A program made the translations under genes and the position numbers. A stretch of 64,000 nt of DNA from CAXSEF01 sp964236695 (GTDB lineage: Bacteria; Pseudomonadota; Alphaproteobacteria; Acetobacterales; Acetobacteraceae): contig CAXSFU010000010.1 of NCBI GenBank assembly GCA_964236695.1, positions 1 through 64,000 of the forward strand, given 5' to 3'. A model generated the notes under the pieces. The model did not search any database and was not told where the DNA came from. It saw only the letters and a program-made list of their open reading frames with translations. Shown piece by piece: positions 47,872-56,977 of this stretch (positions are counted from its first letter, which is position 1; every line of letters begins with the position of its first letter).

Positions 47872-49596
47872 ATGCGCCAGGCCATGCCCTGGTTCAGGGG
47901 CGTGGCCGGAACTGCAGCGGGCCACCTTCCGGCACTGCGTCGCTTCGATTTCGTGGCGGTACGACTTGCCTTGGTCGCGATGCTGTCCGGCGTGCCCCTG
48001 GTCGGCCTTGCCGTCACGGTCCTGGTGGAGAACTACCTCGACGCGCAGGCCCGCGAGGCCAGCGACCTGTCCGAGGCGGTCGAGGCGGCCTCGGGTCAGG
48101 CCAGGGTCGTTCTCGCCGACGCCGCCGGCACCCTGCGTGGCCTCGCCGCGATGCCCGGCGTGGGCTCTCCTGACCCGGCCGCCTGCTCGGCCGGCCTGGC
48201 CGCCGGCCTCAACGCCGCCGGCACGGTGTTCCACGATGTGTCGGTGCTGGATGCAGGAGGCCACTGGCGCTGCGGCGCCGGCGTGCCCGGCGACGCCGCG
48301 GTCGGCAGCGGCCTGCGTCTTGTCGATCCACCCGATCCCGCTGCCCCCCTCGTGCTCACCGTCGCGGAAGGCGGTCTGGTGCTACGCGGCGCCGTGTCGG
48401 CCGCGCGGCTGTTGCTGCCCGAGCCGGACGCCGGCGGCGTGGCACGGGACGCCGTGCGGCGCGCGTCCTCCTGGGTCGCCGATGGCGGCACGGTGGTGGC
48501 GCTCGGCCAGGGCGGTGGCGCCGCGCTGCCGACGCCGTCGATGCTGACGCGGCTCAATCGTCCGGAGCCGGTGGTGACGGTGCGCCGACAGCACTCCGAC
48601 TACCTCTACACCGCCGTGCCGCTCGGCGACGCCGTGCGGCTGATCGTCGGCAGCGACGTCGCCGCAGAGCACCGGGCCGCGCGCAGGGTGCTGCTGGTGC
48701 GCGCCGCCTGGCTTTGCCTGCTGCTGCTGGTCGGGCTCTACGGCCTGGTGCTGGGCGTGCGGCGCGCGGTGGTCGAGCCCCTGCGCCTGCTCGGCATGGC
48801 CGTCGGCGGCTGGCGCAGCACCGGGCGCTTCGTCGCGCCGTCCGCCGCACTGCCGGTGGAGGTGGGCGCGCTGTGCGACAGCTTCCACGCCGCGACCACG
48901 GCCCTGTCGCAGCGCGAGGCGGAGCTGGCCCGCGCCGTCGAGCAGCAGGAACTGGCGATGCAGGAGATCCACCACCGCGTGAAGAACAACCTGCAGATCG
49001 TCGCCTCCCTGCTCAACCTCCAGGCCAGCCGCATCCGCCTGCCCGAGGCGAAGGCGGAGTTCCAGTCCGCCCGCGACCGCGTCCGCGCCCTGGCGACCCT
49101 GCACCGCCACCTCTACGCGCACGGCGAGGTGCACACGATCAACATGCGCTCCTTCCTCGTGGAGCTGTGCGGCCAGCTGTTCCAGGCGATAGGCGAGAGC
49201 GAAGGCGCGCGCATCGCCCTCGACATCGAGGCGCCGGAACTGCGCATGCTCAGCGACCAGGCGGTCCCGCTGGCCCTGATCGTCACCGAGGCGGTGAGCA
49301 ACGCCCTGAAATATGCCTTCCCCGGCCGCCGCCCCGGCCGCATCCGGGTCCACCTCACCGAGGAAGGCGGGTCCGTGCGCCTGGAGATCCAGGACGACGG
49401 CGTGGGCATCCCCGCCGGCCGGTCGGAAACGGAGACCGGCACCCGCGACGGCATCGGCCTGCAGCTGATCCGCGGCTTCTCGCGCCAGCTCGGCGCCACG
49501 CTCGACGTCCAGGAGGGCGACGGCACACGCTACGTCGTCAACCTGAGGGTGTGCCAGGAGCGCGAGCGGGCAACCCTGCGGCCGGCAGCAGTCTAG
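47872..49596 (+). CDS. membrane sensor histidine kinase, HisKA_2 type (PhyK-like)
   Basis: A 574-residue kinase likely to feed PhyR. TM1 is about residues 30-52 (ALVAMLSGVPLVGLAVTVLV), followed by a periplasmic sensor of about 215 residues rich in Ala/Gly. TM2 is about residues 272-292 (AAWLCLLLLVGLYGLVLGV). A HAMP-like linker and coiled helix lead into the HisKA_2 phosphoacceptor EIHHRVKNNLQIVASLLNLQ. The ATPase domain has the N box LIVTEAVSNALKYAFP and the G box IQDDGVGIP, then GIGLQLIRGF. HisKA_2 kinases are the usual partners of PhyR. Its start lies 10 bases after nepR. Confidence 0.92.
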   Translation: MRQAMPWFRGVAGTAAGHLPALRRFDFVAVRLALVAMLSGVPLVGLAVTVLVENYLDAQAREASDLSEAVEAASGQARVVLADAAGTLRGLAAMPGVGSPDPAACSAGLAAGLNAAGTVFHDVSVLDAGGHWRCGAGVPGDAAVGSGLRLVDPPDPAAPLVLTVAEGGLVLRGAVSAARLLLPEPDAGGVARDAVRRASSWVADGGTVVALGQGGGAALPTPSMLTRLNRPEPVVTVRRQHSDYLYTAVPLGDAVRLIVGSDVAAEHRAARRVLLVRAAWLCLLLLVGLYGLVLGVRRAVVEPLRLLGMAVGGWRSTGRFVAPSAALPVEVGALCDSFHAATTALSQREAELARAVEQQELAMQEIHHRVKNNLQIVASLLNLQASRIRLPEAKAEFQSARDRVRALATLHRHLYAHGEVHTINMRSFLVELCGQLFQAIGESEGARIALDIEAPELRMLSDQAVPLALIVTEAVSNALKYAFPGRRPGRIRVHLTEEGGSVRLEIQDDGVGIPAGRSETETGTRDGIGLQLIRGFSRQLGATLDVQEGDGTRYVVNLRVCQERERATLRPAAV

Positions 49597-49650
49597 CGGG
49601 TGTCATGAGCTTCGTGGCAGCTCGTTAAGTCAGGCAAGCAAGGCAAGCCT

Positions 49651-49766
49651 CTTCTTTTTCTGAAGAAAAAGAAGCAAAAAGACTTTGCCACTTGGGTTCC
49701 GGGCACGCCGGCGGTTCCGGAGCCCAACGAGCAAAAGTTCTTTGGTTCTTTCTTTCAAGAAAGAAC
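49651..49766. repeat. 116-bp double-hairpin repeat, copy 3
   Basis: Same orientation as the copy at 6449. The end hairpins are perfect (CTTCTTTTTCT / AGAAAAAGAAG and GTTCTTTCTT / AAGAAAGAAC). The inner stem is TGGGTTCCGG / CCGGAGCCCA, different in sequence from the other copies but paired with one G-T. It fills most of the 383-base gap after the kinase gene, and could end that operon. Confidence 0.85.
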
Positions 49767-49979
49767 ATGCTTGCTTCCTCCCAAGGCGCACGACATCGGA
49801 GCCGGCAGGTGATCAACGATCCCCGGACGCAGAGCCCCGCCTGAACCACCGCAGGGCACGGCCCCGCGGACCTTCGCCCGAATGACGGAGTACAGGGGCG
49901 AGCCGTCGGCAGGGCGTCGACGCCGCTTGCACCGCCGCATCGATCCGCGCTCTGGTGGCCGGGGCAGGGAGCGCGCGGC

Positions 49980-50222
49980 ATGGCGAGCGAACGGACCACG
50001 ACCGACCCGCAGCAGTGGCGCGACCTGATGGCGCTGCCCGACGACGCGCTGCTGCAGGCCTGGGCCGACGCGCGCGCCGCCTGCGCCGCTGCCCGCGACC
50101 AGGCGGCCGGCCAGCGCGAGGCGGCGCTGTGGCAGCGCCTCATCGAGGGGGCGGCGGCGAGCCGGTTCGGCGTCGACGGCTGCCTGGAGCGCTACCGCGC
50201 CCGCCACCCAGAGCCGGACTGA
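49980..50222 (+). CDS. small hypothetical protein
   Basis: I do not recognise this 80-residue protein. It is helical and Ala/Arg-rich: DLMALPDDALLQAWADARAAC, then REAALWQRLIEGAAASRFGVDGCLERYRARH. It has no membrane segment and no known motif. It lies 45 bases before the alpha/beta hydrolase-like gene on the same strand and is probably cotranscribed with it. Amino acid composition looks like a real gene, not a shadow frame, because opposite frames are Arg/Pro-rich. Confidence 0.6.
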   Translation: MASERTTTDPQQWRDLMALPDDALLQAWADARAACAAARDQAAGQREAALWQRLIEGAAASRFGVDGCLERYRARHPEPD

Positions 50223-50267
50223 CGGACACGCGATGCACCGGACGGACGACGCGGCAGGGGTGCGGCG

Positions 50268-51110
50268 ATGAGCGGACCGGCACCGGACGGGCCTGCCGGG
50301 CACGAGGTCGTCGGCACCGGCGCGGCCGCGCTGCTGCTGCCTGCGCTCTCCTCCGTCTCCACGCGGCGCGAGATGCTTCCGCTGGCGCACGCCCTGGGCG
50401 CTCGGCTGCGCGCCACCGTCGTGGACTGGCCCGGCTTCGGCGACCATCCCCGTGCGCGTGCCGACCTGTCGCCCGACGCGCTGCGCGGCTTCCTCGACAC
50501 GGTGCTGGCCGACGCGCCGGCCCCCCTCGTCGGCATCGGCGTCGGTCACGCCGCGACCTTTCTCGTCGACGCCGCGCGTCGCCACCCCGGCCGCTTCAGC
50601 CACCTGGTGCTGGTGGCGCCGACCTGGCGCGGCCCGCTGCCGACCATGCAGGGCAGGACCGGGACCACGCTCGCGCGTCGCGCCCGCCGCGCGATCGAGC
50701 TGCCCGTGCTCGGCGACCTGCTGTACCGCCTCGCCACCAGCCGCGCGATGGTGACGCGGATGATGCGCGCCCATGTCTACGCCGACCCGGCCGCGGTGAC
50801 GCCGTCCGTGCTCGCCGCCAAGCTGGGCGTCACCCGCCAGCCGCGCGCGCGGTTCGGCACCGCGGCGTTCATCAGCGGCGGGCTCGACCCTGTGGCGTCG
50901 CGCGCGGCGTTCCTCGCCCTGTTCGAGGGCAGCCTGCCGCCGACCCTGCTGCTCCGCCCGCGCGGCTCGCCGCCGAAATCCGGCGCGGAGATGGACGCGC
51001 TGGCGGCCACCGGCCGGGTCACGACCGTGGCGCTGCCGGGCGCGCTGGCGATGCACGAGGAGCACCCGGCCGAGGTCGCGGCCGCGATCCTGGCGTTCGT
51101 CGGTGGCTGA
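50268..51110 (+). CDS. alpha/beta hydrolase-fold protein lacking the nucleophile serine
   Basis: A 280-residue protein with the alpha/beta hydrolase layout: ALLLPALSSVSTRREMLPLAHAL, VVDWPGFGDHPRA, FSHLVLVAPTWRGP, TLLLRPRGSPPK and a final LPGALAMHEEHPAEVAAAILAF. The nucleophile elbow, normally Gly-x-Ser-x-Gly, reads GIGVGHA, so the Ser position is Gly. The late His (HEEHP) is present but the acid is unclear. It may be a non-hydrolytic binding protein, or use another residue. It follows a small hypothetical gene; a G-rich ribosome site (GGCAGGGG) lies upstream. Confidence 0.75.
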   Translation: MSGPAPDGPAGHEVVGTGAAALLLPALSSVSTRREMLPLAHALGARLRATVVDWPGFGDHPRARADLSPDALRGFLDTVLADAPAPLVGIGVGHAATFLVDAARRHPGRFSHLVLVAPTWRGPLPTMQGRTGTTLARRARRAIELPVLGDLLYRLATSRAMVTRMMRAHVYADPAAVTPSVLAAKLGVTRQPRARFGTAAFISGGLDPVASRAAFLALFEGSLPPTLLLRPRGSPPKSGAEMDALAATGRVTTVALPGALAMHEEHPAEVAAAILAFVGG

Positions 51111-51205
51111 GGCGGGCAAGGCTGGACCCTGCCCAGACCCGCAAAAGGCCGTCAGGCTCCTGATTCCCTGACCCATGTCGGCGGCAGGTTGCTCTAATTA
51201 ATCGA

Positions 51206-51410
51206 GCAAGCAAGGCCAGGGGCTCTGCCCCTGGACCCCGCCAAAGGCAAGCCTTTGGAATCCACTTGTTAAGTCAAGCCGGTCCAGGGGCGGCTCCCTC
51301 CGGTGGCCATTCCGACGATCCAGGCGGATCGTCGGAACCTTTGGCCACCTTCGCCTGGCGGGTCTGGGCAGAGCCCAGCCTTGCTCGCCTCGACAGGTCA
51401 AGGCCTTCGG
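51206..51410. repeat. GC-rich modular palindromic repeat, long form
   Basis: The best-preserved long copy: CCAGGGGC / GCCCCTGG, CCAAAGGC / GCCTTTGG, CTTGTTAAG centre, then the inner module with perfect arms TTCCGACGATCC (51310-51321) and GGATCGTCGGAA (51326-51337) inside GGTGGCC (51302-51308) and GGCCACC (51343-51349). The right end is CTGGGC / GCCCAG, then the extra CTCGACAGGTCAAGG. A partial left half also lies at 51114-51160. Both fall in the 457-base gap before urtA, which must also contain the operon promoter. Confidence 0.85.
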
Positions 51411-51567
51411 CCGTTGGTACCAGAAGGGAGCCTTCCGACGCGAGCCCTGGGCGGAGTTCGCAGGGCGAGGCTTGTGGCCGTGCGCTCTCCGATACCGCCG
51501 TGGCATGATTGTTGCGGATGTGGGTCGTATGCCGCACGACGCGGCGTGGTTGGAGAGGGTTCCGGCA

Positions 51568-52866
51568 TTGGATCAGGACGACACGCACCAGGATGCAACC
51601 GCTCCGCTCGGCACCGGGCGGGGCACGCTGCGCCGTGCCCTGCTCAAGGGCATGGTGGGCCTGCCGGCGGCGGCGCTGCTCGCGCCGGCGCTGGCCCCGA
51701 GCGCGCGCGCGGCGATGCTGCCGACCGCGCAGGTCAACACCTCCGGCCTGGCCGTGACCGACACCGAGGTCACGGTCGGCATCCTGCACTCGACCAGCGG
51801 CACCATGGCGCTGAGCGAGACCGGGGCCACGGAGGCCGAGAAGCTGGCGATCGCGCAGATCAACGAGGCCGGCGGCGTGCTGGGCCGCAAGATCAAGGCA
51901 ATCCAGGAGGACGGCGCGTCCGACTGGCCGACGTTTGCCGAGAAGGCGCGCAAGCTGCTGCAGAACGACCACGTCGCCGCGATTTTCGGCTGCTGGACCT
52001 CCGCGTCGCGCAAGGCGGTGCTGCCGGTGGTCGAGCAGTACAACGGGATGCTGTACTACCCGACGTTCTACGAGGGCCTGGAGCAGTCCAAGAACGTGAT
52101 CTACACCGGGCAGGAGGCAACGCAGCAGATCCTCGCCGGCCTCGACTGGATCATCAAGGAGAAGGACGCCAAGACGTTCTTCCTGATCGGCTCGGACTAC
52201 ATCTGGCCGCGCACCTCGAACAAGATCGCGCGCCGCCACATCGAGGGCATCCACAAGCTCAAGGTGGTCGACGAGCAGTATTTTCCGCTCGGCTCGACCC
52301 AGTTCAACTCGGTGATCAACAAGATCAAGCTGTACAAGCCGGACGTGATCTACACCGAGATCGTCGGCGGCTCCAACGTCGCGTTCTACAAGCAACTCAA
52401 GGCGGCCGGCATCGACCTGTCCAAGCAGAACCTGATGACCATCTCGGTCACCGAGGACGAGATCGTCGGCATCGGCGGCGAGAACATCGCCGGCGCGTTC
52501 GCCTGCATGAAGTACTTCCAGTCGCTCGACAATCCCAACAACAAGGCGTTCGTCGCCGCTTTCAAGAAGATGTACGGCGAGTCCGCCGTGATCGGCGACG
52601 TCACCCAGGCCGCCTATCTCGGCCCCTGGCTGTGGAAGCTCACCGTGGAGAAGGCCGGCAGCTTCGACGTCGACAAGATCGCCGTCGCCTCGGGCGGCAT
52701 CGTGTTCGACAAGGCCCCGGAGGGCTACGTGCGCATCCACGACACCAACCACCACCTGTGGAGCCGCACCCGCGTCGGACGCGCGCGCACCGACGGCCAG
52801 TTCGACGTGATCTTCCAGACCCCGGATCTGATCGAGCCCAACCCGTTCCCCAAAGGCTATCAGTAG
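51568..52866 (+). CDS. urtA: urea/short-amide ABC transporter substrate-binding protein
   Basis: A 432-residue periplasmic binding protein of the UrtA/FmdD type. The N-terminus carries a Tat-like signal (LRRALLKG then a hydrophobic stretch ending SARA). The mature part shows TVGILHSTSGTMALSETGATEAEKLAI, AIFGCWTSASRKAVLPVVE, NGMLYYPTFYEGLEQSKNVIY and YIWPRTSNKIARRHI, all typical of the urea/amide group. The TTG at 51568 is preferred because GGAGAGG lies upstream and the signal then has a normal length; ATGs at 51505 and 51529 are alternatives. It is the first gene of the operon. Confidence 0.93.
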   Translation: MDQDDTHQDATAPLGTGRGTLRRALLKGMVGLPAAALLAPALAPSARAAMLPTAQVNTSGLAVTDTEVTVGILHSTSGTMALSETGATEAEKLAIAQINEAGGVLGRKIKAIQEDGASDWPTFAEKARKLLQNDHVAAIFGCWTSASRKAVLPVVEQYNGMLYYPTFYEGLEQSKNVIYTGQEATQQILAGLDWIIKEKDAKTFFLIGSDYIWPRTSNKIARRHIEGIHKLKVVDEQYFPLGSTQFNSVINKIKLYKPDVIYTEIVGGSNVAFYKQLKAAGIDLSKQNLMTISVTEDEIVGIGGENIAGAFACMKYFQSLDNPNNKAFVAAFKKMYGESAVIGDVTQAAYLGPWLWKLTVEKAGSFDVDKIAVASGGIVFDKAPEGYVRIHDTNHHLWSRTRVGRARTDGQFDVIFQTPDLIEPNPFPKGYQ

Positions 52867-52867
52867 C

Positions 52868-53032
52868 AAGACAAGGCCAGGGGCTCTGCCCCTGGACCCC
52901 GCCAAAGGCGAAGCCTTTGGAAACCACGACAAAGCCTTTCTAGCACGACGCTTGCAAAGAACCTTTCGCGTGCCGGTCCAGGGCGGCTCGCCCTGGCGGG
53001 TCCAGGGCAGAGCCCTGGCCTTCCTTTCCTTC
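52868..53032. repeat. GC-rich repeat between urtA and urtB
   Basis: Left half (CCAGGGGC / GCCCCTGG; CCAAAGGCGAAGCCTTTGG), a non-conserved middle (about 52925-52973) and the right half (CCAGGGCGGCTCGCCCTGG, then CCAGGGC / GCCCTGG). It begins at the urtA stop codon and ends just before the urtB ribosome site (AGGGAG). Position between the abundant binding protein and the permease genes fits a role in transcript processing or attenuation. Confidence 0.8.
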
Positions 53033-53049
53033 TCCAGGGAGCCACCGCC

Positions 53050-53973
53050 ATGGCCGGCTACTCGCTCGGCGACCTCGGCTCGATCTTCGCGATGCAGGGT
53101 TTCGCCGGCCTGATCCTGTTCTCCGTGTTCGTGCTGATGGCGCTCGGCCTTGCGATCATCTTCGGCCAGATGGGCGTGATCAACATGGCCCACGGCGAGT
53201 TCATGATCCTCGGCGCCTACACGACCTTCCTGTGCTCGCGCCTGGTGCACGACTACGCGCCCGTGCTGTTCGGCGTGTACTTCTACGCGGCCATCGTGCT
53301 CGCGTTCTGCGTGTCGGGCGCGGTCGGCATGTTCGTGGAGTGGGCGCTGATCCGCCACCTGTACAAGCGCCCGCTCGACACGCTGCTCGCCACCTGGGGC
53401 CTGAGCCTGATCATGCAGCAGGTGTTCCGCTCGGTGTTCGGCGCGCGCGAGGTCGGCGTGGACCTGCCCGAGTGGATGATGGGCTCGGCCTCGGTGAGCG
53501 ACACCATCCAGATCCCGATCAACGGCCTGATCGTGATCGCGGTCACGATCCTGGTCACCGCCGCGGTCTACGTTCTGCTGTTCCGCTCCGGCTGGGGCAA
53601 GCGGGTGCGCGCGGTGACGCAGAACCGGGCGATGGCCGGCGCGGTCGGCATCGACACCGAGCGTGTGGACCGCATGACCTTCGGCATCGGCTGCGGCATC
53701 GCGGGCATCGCCGGCGCGGCGTTCACCATGATGGGCTCGACCAGCCCGACCGCGGGACAGCTCTACATCGTCGACACCTTCCTGATCGTGGTGTTCGGCG
53801 GCGCGCAGAGCATCCTGGGCACCATCGCCTCGGCGTTCACCATCTCGCAGGCGCGCTCGACGCTGGAGTTCTTCCTCACCGGCTCGATGGCGCAGGTGAT
53901 CGTGCTGCTCGCCGTGGTCGGCATCCTGATGCTGCGCCCGCAGGGCCTGTTCACGCTGAAGGTCAGACGATGA
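53050..53973 (+). CDS. urtB: urea/amide ABC transporter permease UrtB
   Basis: A 307-residue branched-chain-type permease with about eight hydrophobic segments. Family segments are FVLMALGLAIIFGQMGVINMAHGEFMILGAY and LDTLLATWGLSLIMQQVFR, and the loop VTQNRAMAGAVGIDTERVDRMTFGIG, which contacts the ATPase. Unlike many UrtB proteins it lacks a long N-terminal periplasmic domain. ATG at 53050 has AGGGAG upstream. Its stop overlaps the urtC start (ATGA). Confidence 0.93.
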   Translation: MAGYSLGDLGSIFAMQGFAGLILFSVFVLMALGLAIIFGQMGVINMAHGEFMILGAYTTFLCSRLVHDYAPVLFGVYFYAAIVLAFCVSGAVGMFVEWALIRHLYKRPLDTLLATWGLSLIMQQVFRSVFGAREVGVDLPEWMMGSASVSDTIQIPINGLIVIAVTILVTAAVYVLLFRSGWGKRVRAVTQNRAMAGAVGIDTERVDRMTFGIGCGIAGIAGAAFTMMGSTSPTAGQLYIVDTFLIVVFGGAQSILGTIASAFTISQARSTLEFFLTGSMAQVIVLLAVVGILMLRPQGLFTLKVRR

Positions 53974-55237
53974 GCAACGCGAACGCGAACGCCACCGCAA
54001 CGACCCCGGCCACCGCACAGGCCGGCCTGCTCGGTCGCAAGGACGTGCTGTTCCTCGGCCGCAAGGACGTGCTGTTCATCGCCGTCTTCGCGCTGCTCGT
54101 GCTGGTGGCGATCCCGCTCGGGCTGGACCCGTTCCGCCTCGGCCTGGTCGGCAAGTACCTGACCTTCGGCTTCGTGGCGCTGGGCCTGGTGCTGTGCTGG
54201 GGCGACGCCGGCATCCTCAGCCTGGGGCAGGGGATCTTCTTCGGCCTCGGCGGCTACTGCATGGCGATGTACCTCAAGCTGCAGGCCTCCACCCCGGAGG
54301 CCACGAAGATCCAGACCACGCCGGGCATCCCGGACTTCATGGACTGGAACCAGATGACCGAGCTGCCCTGGTTCTGGCAGCCGTTCCACTCCCTCGCCTT
54401 CGCGCTCGCCGCCGTGCCCCTGGTGCCGATGCTCCTCGCCCTGCTGATCGGCGTGGCCATGTTCAAGCGCCGGGTCGGCGGCACCTACTTCGCGATCATC
54501 ACCCAGGCGATCGCCTCGATCCTGACCATCCTGATCGTCGGCCAGCAGGGCTACACCGGCGGCATCAACGGCATCACCGACCTGCGCACCTTCGCCGGCT
54601 GGGACATCCGCTCCGACCGCGCCCACGAGATCCTGTATTTCGTCAACGCCGCGCTCCTGATCGCCAGCCTGCTGCTCTGCCAGTTCGTGCGCAGATCCAA
54701 GCTCGGCCGCATCCTCGTCGCCATGCGCGACCGCGAGGACCGCGTGCGCTTCTCCGGCTACAGCGTCTCCGACTTCAAGATCTTCGTCTTCGCGCTCGCC
54801 GCCGCGCTGGCCGGCATCGGCGGCGCCATGTTCACGCTCCAGGTCGGCTTCATGTCGCCCTCCTTCGTCGGCATCGTCCCCTCGATCGAGATGGTGATCT
54901 ACGTCGCAGTCGGCGGCCGCACCTCGCTGCTCGGCGCGATCTACGGCGCGCTGCTGGTCGGCTGGGCGCGCACCACCTTCTCCGAGGACCTGCCGTCGCT
55001 GTGGCTGTTCGCGATGGGCGCGCTGTTCATCGGCGTCGTCGTCGCCTTCCCCGCCGGCCTCGCCGGCCTGTGGCGCGGCGGCCTGCTCGACCGCACCGTG
55101 GACCGCGTGCTCGGCAGCAGCCCCGCGCCGCGCGACCCGGCGACGCAGGCGCCCTACGCCGCCACCGACCCGCCCAGCGAGCCGGTCTCCGCACCCCCCG
55201 GCGCCGTCGCCCGCGGCGTGGCCGCCGGGGTGACGGA

Positions 55238-55241
<4 letters not shown>
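53970..55241 (+). CDS. urtC: urea/amide ABC transporter permease UrtC
   Basis: A 423-residue permease with some ten hydrophobic segments. Typical parts are FGFVALGLVLCWGDAGILSLGQGIFFGLGGY, RRVGGTYFAIITQAIASILTILIVGQQGYTGGINGITDL and the coupling loop VAMRDREDRVRFSGYSVSDFK. The N-terminus holds a perfect-frame duplication: GRKDVLFL then GRKDVLFI, encoded by two near-identical 24-base units at 54032-54079. The C-terminal tail (about 45 residues) is Pro/Ala-rich and soluble. It overlaps urtB and urtD (GTGA). Confidence 0.93.
54032..54079 (+). repeat. 24-bp tandem duplication at the start of urtC
   Basis: Two adjacent 24-base units, differing at two or three positions, encode GRKDVLFL and GRKDVLFI before the first membrane helix of UrtC. 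The duplication is in frame and adds eight residues to the cytosolic N-terminus. Confidence 0.85.
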
Positions 55242-56032
<791 letters not shown>

Positions 56033-56035
56033 GAA

Positions 56036-56098
56036 AGCAGGGAAGGCCAGGGCTCTGCCCTGGACCCGCCAGGGGCAGCGCCCCTGGACCGGCGCACG
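56036..56098. repeat. left-half GC-rich repeat before urtE
   Basis: CCAGGGC / GCCCTGG hairpin followed by CCAGGGGC / GCCCCTGG arms, ending in GGACCGGCGCACGAAAGG. It sits between urtD and urtE. A matching right half starts just after urtE at 56896, so urtE lies between two halves of what is normally one repeat. Confidence 0.75.
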
Positions 56099-56110
56099 AA
56101 AGGCCCTTCG

Positions 56111-56893
56111 ATGAGCGGCCTGGCGGAGCATCTGCCGCCGCCCGACGCCGGCATGTCCGCAGCGGCGGCGGCCTCGCTCGCCGCCGGCCGCGCCCATGCC
56201 GGGCCGCTGGTCCTGCGCGGCCTTCGCGCGGCCTACGGCCAGAGCGAGGTCCTGCACGGGCTCGACCTGGAGGTGGCGCCGGGCGAGATCGTCGCCGTGC
56301 TCGGCCGCAACGGCATGGGCAAGACCACGCTGATGAAGACGCTGGTCGGCCTGATCCCCCCGAGCGGCGGCGAGATCCTGCTCGGCGGCCGCCCGCTCAA
56401 CGCCCTGCGCAGCCACCAGCGCGTCGCCGCCGGCCTGGCCTACGTGCCGCAGGGCCGGATGATCTTCCCGGCGATGACCGTGGAGGAGAACATCGAGACC
56501 GGCCTGTTCGTGCGCGGCGCCAGGGCGGTGCCACCGCACCTCTACGAGCTGTTTCCGGTGCTGAAGGAGATGCGCGCGCGCCGCGGCGGCAACCTGTCCG
56601 GCGGCCAGCAGCAGCAGCTCGCCATCGCCCGCGCTCTGGCGACCGGCCCCTCGGTGCTGCTGCTCGACGAGCCGACCGAGGGCATCCAGCCCTCGATCAT
56701 CCTGGAGCTGGCCCGCACCCTGCGGCGCATCCGCGACGAGACCGGCCTGTCGATCGTGGTCTCCGAGCAGGTGCTGAGCTTCGCGCTCAGCGTCGCCGAC
56801 CGGGTGCTGGTGATCGAGGGCGGCCGCATCGTCCACGAGAGCCCGCGCGCCGACATCGACGAGGCCCGCGTCGCCCGCTTCCTCGCCGTCTAA
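56111..56893 (+). CDS. urtE: urea/amide ABC transporter ATP-binding protein UrtE
   Basis: A 260-residue ABC ATPase of the LivF/UrtE branch, partner of UrtD. Walker A is GRNGMGKTT, the Q-loop region is YVPQGRMIFPAMTVEENIETGLF, the signature is LSGGQQQQLAIARAL and Walker B is LLLDEPTEGIQPS. The switch position is VVSEQVLSF, where UrtE/LivF proteins commonly have Glu-Gln. An Ala/Gly-rich leader of about 35 residues precedes the ATPase fold, so a later start is possible. Confidence 0.94.
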   Translation: MSGLAEHLPPPDAGMSAAAAASLAAGRAHAGPLVLRGLRAAYGQSEVLHGLDLEVAPGEIVAVLGRNGMGKTTLMKTLVGLIPPSGGEILLGGRPLNALRSHQRVAAGLAYVPQGRMIFPAMTVEENIETGLFVRGARAVPPHLYELFPVLKEMRARRGGNLSGGQQQQLAIARALATGPSVLLLDEPTEGIQPSIILELARTLRRIRDETGLSIVVSEQVLSFALSVADRVLVIEGGRIVHESPRADIDEARVARFLAV

Positions 56894-56895
56894 GT

Positions 56896-56957
56896 GTGCC
56901 GGTCCAGGGCGGCTCGCCCTGGCGGGTCCAGGGCAGAGCCCTGGCCTTCCTTTCTCA
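56896..56957. repeat. right-half GC-rich repeat after urtE
   Basis: CCAGGGCGGCTCGCCCTGG hairpin and CCAGGGC / GCCCTGG hairpin, ending CCTTCCTTTC. This stretch is nearly identical to the right half at 52974-53032. It lies directly upstream of the fmdA ribosome site. Confidence 0.8.
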
Positions 56958-56977
56958 CCCCTGAGGAACGTCAAGAC

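Noticed and set aside
51114..51410. CRISPR array suggested by repeated palindromes
   Set aside because: The repeats are 120-200 bases, modular, not regularly spaced, and there are no short unique spacers or cas genes.
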